Assembly (NCBI GenBank): GCA_014656015.1 | Contig: BNBP01000003.1 | Span: forward strand, 171,597 to 235,596 | Direction of reading: 5' to 3' | Source: Streptomyces griseoaurantiacus | GTDB taxonomy: Bacteria > Actinomycetota > Actinomycetes > Streptomycetales > Streptomycetaceae | Length of the DNA: 64,000 nt | Position numbers and translations under genes: made by a program | Shown here: piece by piece, positions 9,447 through 16,514 of the stretch | Layout of the letters: every line of letters starts with the position of its first letter | Position numbering within the stretch: the first letter of the stretch is position 1 | The notes under the pieces: generated by a model | Told to the model about the DNA's origin: nothing | The model's database searches: none | What the model saw: the letters and a program-made list of their open reading frames with translations, nothing else

Positions 9447-10004
9447 TCACGGCGCCGGGGGAGCGGGGGCGGCGGGCCCGCTGCCGTCCGCGAGCGCCGC
9501 CTCGCGTCCGAGCGCCGCCTCGCGTTCCAGGGCGATGTCCCGCAGCAGCGCGGTGTCCTGGTAGAACGAGCGCTTCCTGGTGATCCTGCCGTCCACGACG
9601 TCGACCAGTTCCAGGACGGTCATGGTCCACGGGACGCCGTGGACGTCGGTGCCGCTGTTCGTGGCCACGACCACCACACGGGTCGGGCCCTCCGCGAGGA
9701 GTTCCTCCACGACCAGGGCGCTCGGGTCCATGCCGGTGAGCAGGTGCATCCGGTGTCGTGCCGGGCCGATGGCGGCGCCCCGGTGGACGCCGCTGTCGGG
9801 GTGCCCCCAGTTGAGTTCCACCTCCTGTTCGTCGGTCAGCTCGCGGATGGTCGCGAAGTCCGGGCCGCCGGGTTCGCGGAGGACGGCCTCGTAGAAGCGG
9901 CGGACCACGTCCTTGTTCCGGTCGGCCCGGGTGGGGTGCGTGTTCCGTTGGGCCTGAGCGGGGTGCGTGTTCCGTTCGGCCTGGGTGGGGTGCGTGCCGG
10001 GCAT
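9447..10004 (-). CDS. SnoaL-like/NTF2-fold protein with a repeat-extended N terminus
   Basis: 185 residues. Residues ~30-150 form a SnoaL/NTF2-like cone (KDVVRRFYEAVLREPGG, PWTMTVLELVDVVDGRITR), a fold used by small cyclases, isomerases and binding proteins. Before it are three copies of a nine-residue repeat of pattern THPxxAxRN, encoded by imperfect 27-bp direct repeats. The C terminus is Ala/Pro-rich. The true start could lie after the repeats, but no good ATG does. It is downstream of and co-oriented with the flavin monooxygenase, so the pair may act on one aromatic substrate. Confidence 0.7.
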   Translation of the reverse strand: MPGTHPTQAERNTHPAQAQRNTHPTRADRNKDVVRRFYEAVLREPGGPDFATIRELTDEQEVELNWGHPDSGVHRGAAIGPARHRMHLLTGMDPSALVVEELLAEGPTRVVVVATNSGTDVHGVPWTMTVLELVDVVDGRITRKRSFYQDTALLRDIALEREAALGREAALADGSGPAAPAPPAP

Positions 10005-10066
10005 CGCCGGTCTCCTGGGTGGTGTCGGGGGAGCGTCGGGGCTGTCGGGGGGAGTCGGGCCCGGAT

Positions 10067-11596
10067 TCAGGCGGAGGCGGCGGGTCGGCCGAACCAGCGG
10101 GTGGCGGAACGCCGGAAGGCCGCGGGGTCCGGGCTGTCGCCGTCCGCCCAGGCGACGACACCGTCGGGCCGCACGAGCAGCGCGCCGAGCCCGAGGGTGT
10201 CCTCCACCGCGCCGGGCATGTAGTGGACCGGGCCCTTGAAGGGCGCGGCCGCGTCGTGCAGAGGCCGGCCGGGGGTGAAGTCGAGGGCGATCCCCTGCCC
10301 GCCGTGCAGCAGATCGCCGAGGCGGGTGCCGTCGGTGAGGCGGAAGTCCGGGGCGGTGCGGCCGACGAGGGGGTGCTCGCCGCCCAGGTCGTAGCGGTGG
10401 GACAGCCCCGAGGTGTGGCGGAACACGTGCGTGGCCCCCTCGCGGGTGCCGAGCAGGTCCGTCAACAGGCCCCGCAGGGCGGGGGCGTTGGGCCCGGGGT
10501 TCATCACGGCCACCTGGGCGCGCGACCAGTCGAGGACCGCGGCGCCGACGGGGTGGCGTTCGGCGGCGTAGGTGTCGAGCAGTCCCTCCGGTGCCGTGCC
10601 GCGGACGGTGGCGGCCAGCTTCCAGCCCAGGTTCACGGCGTCGCCGATGCCGAGGTTGAGTCCCTGGCCGCCGAGCGGGGAGTGGATGTGGGCGGCGTCG
10701 CCGGCGAGCAGGACGCGGCCCCGGCGGTAGGTCGTGGCCTGCATGGCCCGGTCGGTGAAGCTGGAGGCGCGGTGCACCTCGGTCAGTGTCACCTCGGTGC
10801 CCGAGACACGGCGCAGGACCGTCTGGAGGTGCTCGCGGGTCAGCGGCAGCGAGCGGTCGAAGGCGCCGCCGTCGAAGTCCATCATGCCGACGTGGCCCTC
10901 GAAGGGGGTGCGCAGATACATGCCGGTCGGCGTCTGGCGGAAGCCGAAGCCCAGTGTGCCGGGGTCCTCGAGGGCGACCTGGGCGACATAGCCGGTGAAC
11001 AGCGGCGGGGTGCCGGTGAAGTCGAAGCCCGCCAGCGTGCGCACCGTGCTGCGTCCGCCGTCGCAGCCGACCAGCCAGCGCCCCCGGTGGTCGGCGCCTC
11101 CCGCTCGTGCCACGACGCCCTCGCCGTCCTGGGTGAGGGCCTCGAGGCCGGCGCCGCGCTCGATCCGCACGCCGAGCCCGGCCGCCCGCTCCTCCAGGAC
11201 CGAACACACCGCGTCGAGGCTGGTCATGAAGGGTTCCATGGCCGGGCCGGCCAGCCGGAACGCGAGGGCGGAGGGGTCGACGTCGGCCGCGTCGAGGGGT
11301 ATGCCCGCGAAGTGGCTCAGGGCGCGGGGGGCGGGGGAGCCGGGCGCCTCGGGGTCCGGCCCGACCCGCGCCGGGTCCACGCCCGAGGCGTTCAGCAGCG
11401 CGGGTAGCAGGCCCCGGCGGTGGAACGTCTCCACCGACCCGGAGTTGAGGCCCCGCAGCCCCAGCGGAAGCGTCTTCCACGGCGAGGACGGCTCCGGGTC
11501 CCGTTCCAGCACAAGGACGGAGCAGTCGGCCAGCGCGAGCTCGGCGGCGAGGAACAGGCCCACCGGGCCGGCCCCCACGATCACCACGTCGTACAT
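10067..11596 (-). CDS. FAD-dependent aromatic monooxygenase (PheA/TfdB type)
   Basis: 509 residues. The FAD dinucleotide fold GAGPVG is at 8-13, the DG motif CDGGRS at 178-183, and the FAD ribityl motif GDAAHIHSP at 299-307 is followed by GQGLNLGIGDAVNLGWKL. The C-terminal thioredoxin-like domain (about 390-509) is typical of the phenol hydroxylase group, which also contains polyketide hydroxylases and rifampicin- or tetracycline-inactivating enzymes. It hydroxylates an aromatic ring using NAD(P)H and O2. It is divergent from a TetR gene over three operator-like dyads, so a substrate-induced detoxification role is plausible. Confidence 0.88.
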   Translation of the reverse strand: MYDVVIVGAGPVGLFLAAELALADCSVLVLERDPEPSSPWKTLPLGLRGLNSGSVETFHRRGLLPALLNASGVDPARVGPDPEAPGSPAPRALSHFAGIPLDAADVDPSALAFRLAGPAMEPFMTSLDAVCSVLEERAAGLGVRIERGAGLEALTQDGEGVVARAGGADHRGRWLVGCDGGRSTVRTLAGFDFTGTPPLFTGYVAQVALEDPGTLGFGFRQTPTGMYLRTPFEGHVGMMDFDGGAFDRSLPLTREHLQTVLRRVSGTEVTLTEVHRASSFTDRAMQATTYRRGRVLLAGDAAHIHSPLGGQGLNLGIGDAVNLGWKLAATVRGTAPEGLLDTYAAERHPVGAAVLDWSRAQVAVMNPGPNAPALRGLLTDLLGTREGATHVFRHTSGLSHRYDLGGEHPLVGRTAPDFRLTDGTRLGDLLHGGQGIALDFTPGRPLHDAAAPFKGPVHYMPGAVEDTLGLGALLVRPDGVVAWADGDSPDPAAFRRSATRWFGRPAASA

Positions 11597-11682
11597 GTCG
11601 CACCTCTTCGAGTCCGAACCCCTTGTCGTTCCGGGGCTCTGTTCGGCCGGCCCCTCGTGCCCGGGCAGGCCGGGGCCATAGC

Positions 11683-11736
11683 TTGGAGCGACGCTCCAAT
11701 ATTGGAACGGTACTCCAAGATGGAGCGTTGTTCCAA
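11683..11736. promoter_or_regulatory. Three stacked 17-bp dyads, probable TetR operators
   Basis: Three near-identical palindromes occupy 11683-11699, 11702-11718 and 11720-11736. Each has TTGGA/ATGGA and TCCAA arms around seven variable bases. Their centres are 18-19 bp apart, so the dimers would lie roughly two helical turns apart. The array covers the short divergent promoter region between the monooxygenase and the TetR gene. The last dyad ends ten bases before the proposed TetR start. Confidence 0.85.
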
Positions 11737-11746
11737 GCGTGGCAGA

Positions 11747-12640
11747 ATGGCGGACATGGTCATGCGGACACGCCAGTCACAGAGGCGCAGGCAGGTGCTC
11801 TCCCGCGAGCGCATCGTCGAGACGGCGATCGAGGTGCTCGACGCGGGCGGGGAGGGTGCCCTGACCGTGCGGGCGCTGACCGAACGCCTGTCCACCGGGG
11901 CCGGGGCGATCTACCACCACGTGGGCAACATGAACGAGCTGGGGCAGGCGGCCACCGAGACGGTGATCGCCGACGCCCTGCCTTGGCCGGTGGCGTCGGG
12001 CGGAGGCGCGGGGGGGTCGGGAGGGGCTGAGGAGGCGGGGGAGACCGGAGGGGCCGGGGAGACCGGGAAGGCCGGGAAGGCCGGAGAGTCCGGGAAGGCC
12101 GGAGAGTCCGGGAGGGCCGGGAAGGCCGGAGAGCCCGGGAGGGCCGGGGAGGTCGGCGGATCCAGGGGGCCCCGGGAGTGCCCGGAGGACCGGATCCGGG
12201 CGGTGGCGCTCGGCCTGTACGACGCGGCCACCGAGCACTCCTGGCTCGCGAGCCGGCTCGCCGCGCAGCTCACCCGCGAGCCCTGGGGGGCGGTGACGCC
12301 GCGGATCTTCGAGAGCATGGGCCGGCCGCTGCGCGACCTGGGTGTGCCGCGAGGTGACTGGTTCACCACGACGTCGACGCTGGTCCACTACGTCCTCGGC
12401 GCCACCAGCCAGAACGCCCAGGCCGCGGACGACGTCCCCGGCGACGCGCCGCCGGACACGGAGGAGGTGCGTGCCGCGTTCCTCGACACCGCCTCCCGGG
12501 CGTGGCGGGACCTCGACCCGGAGGAGTACCCGTTCCTCCACGACATCGCCGACCAGATGCGCGCGCACGAGGACCGCGCGCAGTTCCTCGCCGGCGTCGA
12601 CCTGATCCTCGCCGGCGTCACGGCCTCGCGCCCCCGCTGA
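11747..12640 (+). CDS. TetR-family regulator with a collagen-like Gly-rich insertion
   Basis: 297 residues, long for TetR. The DNA-binding domain is at about 18-65 (ERIVETAIEVLDAGGEGALT and the recognition helix region TGAGAIYHHVGN). Residues 84-142 are almost only Gly, Ala, Glu, Lys and Ser in repeating triplets (GKAGESGKAGESG), which separates the HTH from the ligand-binding helices. The ligand domain follows from 146 to the end (TetR_C-like WxxL pattern). ATG at 11747 is used; in-frame ATGs at 11756 and 11762 are alternatives. It probably represses itself and the divergent monooxygenase. Confidence 0.85.
   Translation: MADMVMRTRQSQRRRQVLSRERIVETAIEVLDAGGEGALTVRALTERLSTGAGAIYHHVGNMNELGQAATETVIADALPWPVASGGGAGGSGGAEEAGETGGAGETGKAGKAGESGKAGESGRAGKAGEPGRAGEVGGSRGPRECPEDRIRAVALGLYDAATEHSWLASRLAAQLTREPWGAVTPRIFESMGRPLRDLGVPRGDWFTTTSTLVHYVLGATSQNAQAADDVPGDAPPDTEEVRAAFLDTASRAWRDLDPEEYPFLHDIADQMRAHEDRAQFLAGVDLILAGVTASRPR
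12036..12155 (+). repeat. G-rich 9/15-bp minisatellite inside the TetR gene
   Basis: Short units of the type GGCCGGGAA and GGCCGGAGAGTCCGG recur about a dozen times, all in frame, giving the Gly-Lys/Arg/Glu-Ala insert. The minus strand is correspondingly C-rich. Such tracts expand and contract by slippage without breaking the frame. Confidence 0.8.
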
Positions 12641-12691
12641 CGAGGGGCTTCGGGTCGTCCCTCCCCGCGGCCGGAAGCAATGCACAGTCTG

Positions 12692-12713
12692 GTTGTACAG
12701 TTTTGTTGTACAA
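12692..12713. promoter_or_regulatory. Paired GTTGTACA repeats before the metallo-hydrolase gene
   Basis: GTTGTACA occurs at 12692-12699 and 12705-12712, 13 bp apart, in a stretch of marked AT-richness 40 bp before the GTG start. The second copy overlaps TACAAT (12709-12714), a good -10-like hexamer. This looks like a promoter with a repeated operator half-site. Confidence 0.5.
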
Positions 12714-12751
12714 TTCAGTCACGCACTGACGAGCGCGAGGAAGGACCTCCT

Positions 12752-13396
12752 GTGCACTTCACCAAGTACGCCCACGCCTGCGTCGCCCTGGAGAAGGACG
12801 GCACCCGCCTGGTCGTCGACCCCGGCACGTTCACGCCCGAAGCGGCCGAGGCCGTGGACCGGGCCGATGCCGTGCTGATCACCCACGGGCACTTCGACCA
12901 CTTCGACGAGAAGCTGGTGGCCGCCGCCCTCGCGGCACGGCCCGAACTCCTCGTCCACGCGCCCGCCGACGTCGTGGGTGCCTTCGGCAGCCACGGCGGC
13001 CGCGTGCGGGCCGTCGCCGCGGGCGACACCTTCACCGTCGGCTCCTTCACCGTGTCCGTCCACGGCCACCGCCACGCGCCGATCCACGAGGACATCCCGC
13101 GTCCCGACAACGTCGGCTACCTCGTCGACGAGGGCGTCCTCTACCACCCGGGCGACGCCTACTTCGTCCCCGACGCGCCCGTGCGCACGCTCCTGCTGCC
13201 GACGAGCGGCCCCTGGACCAAGCTCGGCGAGGCCGCCGACTTCGTCCGGGCCGTCAAGCCCGAGCGGATCGTCCAGATCCACGAACTCATGCTCAGCGAC
13301 CTCGGGCAGCAGTCCGCCGCCAACCTCCTCGGCGAGCAGGGCCTGACCGGCCTCGCCCTCGAGCGGCCGGCCCCCGGCACCACCATCGAGCTGTGA
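12752..13396 (+). CDS. Metallo-beta-lactamase-fold hydrolase (UlaG-like)
   Basis: 214 residues. The metal motif HGHFDH is at 45-50 (THGHFDHFDE), a second histidine region at HGHRHAPIHED and a metal aspartate near YHPGDAYF. The short form and the opening HFTKYAHACVALE resemble the UlaG/L-ascorbate lactonase branch of the superfamily. GTG at 12752 has GAGGAAGGA upstream. It is the first gene of a probable three-gene group with the FAH-family hydrolase 25 bp downstream, suggesting hydrolysis of a ring or lactone intermediate. The substrate is unknown. Confidence 0.82.
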   Translation: MHFTKYAHACVALEKDGTRLVVDPGTFTPEAAEAVDRADAVLITHGHFDHFDEKLVAAALAARPELLVHAPADVVGAFGSHGGRVRAVAAGDTFTVGSFTVSVHGHRHAPIHEDIPRPDNVGYLVDEGVLYHPGDAYFVPDAPVRTLLLPTSGPWTKLGEAADFVRAVKPERIVQIHELMLSDLGQQSAANLLGEQGLTGLALERPAPGTTIEL

Positions 13397-13421
13397 GACC
13401 CGGACACCTGGAGGAACGGTC

Positions 13422-14297
13422 ATGCGCTTCGCGACCCTCCGCATAGACGGAACCCTCACCGCCGCACGCATCGAGGGGGACCGCGCCGTCCTCCTCGACG
13501 CCGAGCACGCCGTCGAGGCCTACCTGCGGCGCGGGCGGCTGAAGGAGACCGGGGAGGTCGACGCGGGCAGCGCCCACTACGCCCGCGTCTCCCCGTCCCC
13601 GGCGCACATCCTGTGCGCCGGGCTCAACCACCGCGGCCACCTGGAGGAGCTGAAGCGCCCCGCGCCCACCTTCCCGACCCTCTTCGCCAAGTTCGCCTCC
13701 ACGCTCACCGGTCCCCGCGACGTGATCGCCCTGCCGCGGGTCAGCGACCACATCGACGGGGAGGCGGAACTGGCGGTCGTCGTCGGGCGGCGCCTGCGCC
13801 GGGCCGACGTGCGCGAGGCGCGGGAGGGCATCGCCGGGTACACGGTGGCCAACGACATGTCCTTGCGGGACTGGCAGCACCGCACCACCGAGGCGCTCCA
13901 GGGCAAGGTCTTCGACCGCTCGACCCCGCTGGGTCCCGTCCTCGTCACCCCCGAGGAACTCGACGACGCTCGGGACCTCGCCGTCACCTGCACCGTGGAC
14001 GGCGAGGAACGGCAGCGCGGCCGCACCAGCGAGCTGCTGTTCGGCCCGGCCGAACTGCTCGCCTACTGCAGCACCTTCCTCACCCTGGAACCCGGGGACG
14101 TCCTCCTCACCGGCGCCCCCGGCCGGACGTCCGCGGCCGACACCCCCCTCACCCCCGGCCGAACACTGGTCACGGCGGTGGAAGGCATCGGAGCGGCGAT
14201 CAACCCCACCACGGCCGATCCCCTGCCCGACACCCGCGACCTGTGGCGGGAACGCCTCGCGTCCGGGCCCGGCACCCCGGCGGACGAGACCCCGTGA
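13422..14297 (+). CDS. Fumarylacetoacetate hydrolase (FAH) family protein
   Basis: 291 residues with the FAH C-terminal catalytic fold. Acidic metal ligands lie in HIDGEAELAVV (Glu114, Glu116) and NDMSLRDWQ (Asp145), and the phosphate/oxyanion segment in AGLNHRGHLEE. Members cleave carbon-carbon bonds of beta-diketo acids or decarboxylate/hydrate 2-oxo acids in aromatic catabolism, using Mg2+. It follows the metallo-hydrolase at 25 bp with GGAGG before its ATG, and precedes a MarR gene. This suggests a small inducible catabolic unit. Confidence 0.88.
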   Translation: MRFATLRIDGTLTAARIEGDRAVLLDAEHAVEAYLRRGRLKETGEVDAGSAHYARVSPSPAHILCAGLNHRGHLEELKRPAPTFPTLFAKFASTLTGPRDVIALPRVSDHIDGEAELAVVVGRRLRRADVREAREGIAGYTVANDMSLRDWQHRTTEALQGKVFDRSTPLGPVLVTPEELDDARDLAVTCTVDGEERQRGRTSELLFGPAELLAYCSTFLTLEPGDVLLTGAPGRTSAADTPLTPGRTLVTAVEGIGAAINPTTADPLPDTRDLWRERLASGPGTPADETP

Positions 14298-14344
14298 ACC
14301 CCGGGGCAATGCGCCGTGAACCCCGGGTCGCGGGGGGGGGGGGG
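14292..14344. repeat. 14-bp direct repeat and G13 homopolymer at the FAH/MarR junction
   Basis: CCGTGAACCCCGGG occurs at 14292-14305 (covering the FAH stop codon) and 14314-14327. A run of 13 G follows at 14332-14344. Both are slippage-prone. The G run could also mark uncertain base calling. Confidence 0.85.
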
Positions 14345-14417
14345 CCGGGGCCGGCACCGCATCACCCGCGACCCCTCGCACACCACACCCCCGCACGACA
14401 TGCCTAGGATGCGGCCC

Positions 14418-14843
14418 ATGGACGAGGACACCCTGGCGGAGGACCTGCGGCAGGCCATCGGAGAGCTGGTCCGCACCGTACGGGTCGCGGACACCATGCC
14501 CTTCGGCGAGGCCGCCGTCCTGGGCCACCTCGCACGCACCGGTCCGCAGACCACGGCCGAGCTGGCGCAGCGCCGGGGGGTCACCCACCAGTCGTCCGCC
14601 AAGACCGTCAAGGACCTGCGCGCCGAGGGCCTCGTCCGTACCGAGCCCCACCCCACCGACCGGCGCAAGCTCCTGGTCCACCTCACCGAGGCCGGCCGCA
14701 CCCGGCTGCACGCCGCGCGCGCCCAGCGCTCCGACCGCATGGGCGCCGCCCTCGGCGAAGCACTCACCCCCGAGGAGCGGCAACTCCTGCGCGAGGCCGT
14801 CCCCCTGCTCACCCGCCTGACCGCCCACCTGCGGGAGCACTGA
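14418..14843 (+). CDS. MarR-family transcriptional regulator
   Basis: 141 residues with a winged HTH at about 35-88 (EAAVLGHLARTGPQTTAELA, then VTHQSSAKTVKDLRAEGLV and the wing TDRRKLLVHLT). It differs in the dimer helices from the other MarR protein in the window. It is the last gene of the metallo-hydrolase/FAH group and probably controls it. ATG at 14418 is taken; an ATG three codons upstream is possible. Its promoter region contains the G13 run. Confidence 0.85.
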   Translation: MDEDTLAEDLRQAIGELVRTVRVADTMPFGEAAVLGHLARTGPQTTAELAQRRGVTHQSSAKTVKDLRAEGLVRTEPHPTDRRKLLVHLTEAGRTRLHAARAQRSDRMGAALGEALTPEERQLLREAVPLLTRLTAHLREH

Positions 14844-14849
14844 GCCTCT

Positions 14850-15035
14850 TCAGCGTTGGCGCTTCAGGGTGAGGACGGCTTTGGCGATTGACCTCATGCG
14901 GGTGGTGCTGCAGCGGGACCTGCGGAAGATCCGCCAGGACTTCAGGCGGGCCGCTCCGCGCTCAACCGGTGCCCGTGCCGCGGCCAGAGCCCGGTTGACG
15001 ATCTTCTCGGTAGGGGTGAGTTCCCGCAGAGGACT
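14850..15035 (-). pseudogene. IS5-family-like transposase, 3' remnant (left, minus strand)
   Basis: Read on the minus strand, about 60 codons from 15029 to the stop at 14850 encode the C terminus of a DDE transposase: LTPTEKIVNRAL, then ERGAARLKSWRIFRRSRCS and the ending RSIAKAVLTLKRQR. The RLKSWRIF and IAKAVLTLxRQR blocks are typical of IS5-group elements of streptomycetes. An in-frame stop just upstream (near 15050) and loss of similarity show that only the 3' tip survives. It is the mirror image of the remnant at 16515-16643. Confidence 0.8.
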
Positions 15036-15384
15036 GCGTCTGATGCTTCACCGACCGTCCCCGATCGGTAGCCCGCTCGAAGAAGCTCAGGGAATCCCGC
15101 TCGCACGTACACGGTCCGCGTCGAATCTCGGCACCACCGGAGAGCAGTGCGTGACCTGGGAAAGCAGACATCATGTCGGCAGTCGCGCAGGCATGCCTCG
15201 TGACACGACAAAGAACACGTTTCGACGGTGTTCGAAAGGATGGCTGGTATCTGCGGCCGGCACCTACGGTACGACGCAAAGGGGTCGACCACAGCAGGCG
15301 GCATCGGTCGACCGAGTGGCAGGTTCCCACGGGTGTCTGCTCGAACTGGCGTCGCAGTGGGGCCCCGGACAGGGGGACTTCTGA
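15036..15384. other. Non-coding leader region of the first secreted four-cysteine protein
   Basis: No convincing gene. The frames here change between the two paralogous copies by single-base gaps, so the sequence is not under coding constraint. From 15218 onward it is shared with the region before the second copy. It contains paired GGTCGACC palindromes and ends with an AGGGGG Shine-Dalgarno at about 15371-15376. The 5' part (15036-15217) is unique in the window. Confidence 0.6.
15283..15313. promoter_or_regulatory. Paired GGTCGACC palindromes, copy A
   Basis: Two 8-bp palindromes GGTCGACC at 15283-15290 and 15306-15313, 23 bp apart, 70-100 bp before the gene. The same pair with the same spacing is kept in copy B although the bases between have diverged. 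That conservation suggests a binding site or structured leader. Confidence 0.5.
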
Positions 15385-15717
15385 ATGCAGTTGCTCAAAA
15401 AGCATGTGACTCGGACAGCTCTGGTTCTCGCCCTTGGCACTGGAATTCTCATCGGCAGCTCCAGCAGTGCTTCAGCCGCGTACTTGAGCTACAAGTGCGA
15501 TGACGGGCGGGCCTGTGTGTACGACACTTTGGGGCAGGTCTGGAACATGGAACACTGTGGAAACAACCCGATCTACGGTCGCTTCAACTATGCCAAGGCC
15601 CACGGCAACACCTTCAGGGTGTGGTACCAGAACAACACTTGGGATTTCGTCTCGGCTTGGACTGAGCGCAGCCTGGACGGCGGAAACATGGTCACGCAAG
15701 TAGACGTGTATTGCTGA
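15385..15717 (+). CDS. Secreted four-cysteine small protein, paralogue A
   Basis: 110 residues: a signal peptide (MQLLKKHVTR, hydrophobic core, cleavage near SASAA at 30-32) and a ~78-residue mature domain with four cysteines (38, 44, 58, 110) and many aromatics (YKCDDGRACVY, FRVWYQNNTWDF). The spacing recalls the compact beta fold of peptidase inhibitor family I36 or gamma-crystallin-like proteins, but this is only resemblance. It is less GC-biased than its neighbours. It is the first of two tandem paralogues bounded by transposase remnants, so it was probably acquired. Likely secreted and disulphide-bonded; function unknown. Confidence 0.8.
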   Translation: MQLLKKHVTRTALVLALGTGILIGSSSSASAAYLSYKCDDGRACVYDTLGQVWNMEHCGNNPIYGRFNYAKAHGNTFRVWYQNNTWDFVSAWTERSLDGGNMVTQVDVYC

Positions 15718-15734
15718 GCACTGGCGACAGAAGA

Positions 15735-15762
15735 GGCCCCCTCCAATCCTGGGCAGGGGGCC
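15735..15762 (+). terminator. Hairpin after paralogue A
   Basis: GGCCCCCT pairs perfectly with AGGGGGCC across a 12-base loop, 18 bp after the stop codon. CTGCTT follows. It probably ends the transcript of the first copy. No equivalent hairpin is present at the same place in the second copy. Confidence 0.6.
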
Positions 15763-15785
15763 GGCTGCTTGACGGTCGAGTCCCC

Positions 15786-15839
15786 CTCGGCGTTCCCGGG
15801 AAAGTGCGTCGTGCTCGGCGTTCGGGTAAGTGCGTCGTG
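15786..15839. repeat. 26-28-bp tandem duplication between the paralogues
   Basis: CTCGGCGTTC(cc)GGG(a)AAGTGCGTCGTG occurs twice in tandem (15786-15813 and 15814-15839). It lies in the non-coding linker joining the two copies and may mark the rearrangement that joined them. Confidence 0.75.
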
Positions 15840-16046
15840 GCGGCCGCCGGGTGGGCGTGCCTGGCCCCACCGGCCCGCGAAGACGGGCTTTGCTGCGTCC
15901 TGGCCATCAAGGCCTTTTTGCTCCAGTAGGGCGATGCCGGCTCAACGCCCTCGCAGCCACGACGGGTGAGGGTCCGACTGCTCGTTTCGATGGTGTTCGA
16001 AAGGATGGCTGGTGTTCACGGGCGGCGCTACGGTACGACGCGAAGA

Positions 16047-16077
16047 GGTCGACCACAGCGCGTGGCATCGGTCGACC
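16047..16077. promoter_or_regulatory. Paired GGTCGACC palindromes, copy B
   Basis: GGTCGACC at 16047-16054 and 16070-16077, again 23 bp apart, 70-100 bp before the second gene. They correspond exactly to the pair at 15283-15313. Confidence 0.5.
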
Positions 16078-16147
16078 ACGTAGCAGGTTCTCACGGGCGT
16101 CTGCTCGGACTGACGTCACAGTGGGCCCCGAACAAGGAGGCTTCTGG

Positions 16148-16495
16148 ATGCAGTTGCTCAAGAAGCACGTGACCCGTATTGCTGTGGCCCTCGCCCTCGG
16201 TACCGGCACGCTCATCGGCGGCTCCGGCACTGCTTCAGCTGCCGACGTCCATCCCCAGTACTGGAACTACAAATGTGATTACGGACGGGCCTGCATATAC
16301 TCGATCTCCGGACAGGTCTGGAATGCGGACCAATGTGGAGTGAACCCTGTCAACGGCGTCTACAACTATGCCAAGGCCCATGGCAACAGCTTCAGGGTGT
16401 GGTATCAGGACTGGACGTGGGACGTGGTCACGGCATGGAGTGAGCGGACCCTGGACGGCGGCAATGTGGTCACGGAAGTGCAAGTGTATTGCTGA
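16148..16495 (+). CDS. Secreted four-cysteine small protein, paralogue B
   Basis: 115 residues, about two-thirds identical to paralogue A. The signal peptide is nearly the same (MQLLKKHVTRIAVALALGTG, cleavage near TASAA). All four cysteines are kept (43, 49, 63, 115), as are the NYAKAHGN-FRVWYQ core and the LDGGN-VT-V-VYC end. Three to five extra residues follow the cleavage site. AAGGAGG precedes the ATG, a better Shine-Dalgarno than in copy A. Substitutions cluster in the loop after the third cysteine, which could be the binding surface. The function is unknown; an inhibitor or antagonistic protein is possible but unproven. Confidence 0.8.
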   Translation: MQLLKKHVTRIAVALALGTGTLIGGSGTASAADVHPQYWNYKCDYGRACIYSISGQVWNADQCGVNPVNGVYNYAKAHGNSFRVWYQDWTWDVVTAWSERTLDGGNVVTEVQVYC

Positions 16496-16514
16496 GCGTT
16501 GACGACAAAGCACC

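Larger units (their letters stand above)
15218..16495 (+). repeat. Direct duplication: leader plus secreted-protein gene, two copies
   Basis: Copy A spans about 15218-15717 and copy B about 15983-16495. Each consists of a ~165-bp non-coding leader followed by the gene. The leaders share long blocks (for example GTGTTCGAAAGGATGGCTGG) broken by small indels. Copy B is joined to copy A through 265 bp of unrelated sequence. An old tandem duplication is the simplest reading. Confidence 0.85.

Noticed and set aside
11777..12685. Collagen-like (Gly-Pro-Pro) protein on the minus strand opposite the TetR gene
   Set aside because: The GLPGPPGLSG pattern is simply the complement of the G-rich repeat in the TetR gene; no ribosome-binding site and no other domain.
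15228..15503. Upstream frame overlapping the first secreted protein gene
   Set aside because: The equivalent region of the second copy is shifted out of frame by a one-base indel, so it is not conserved as protein.
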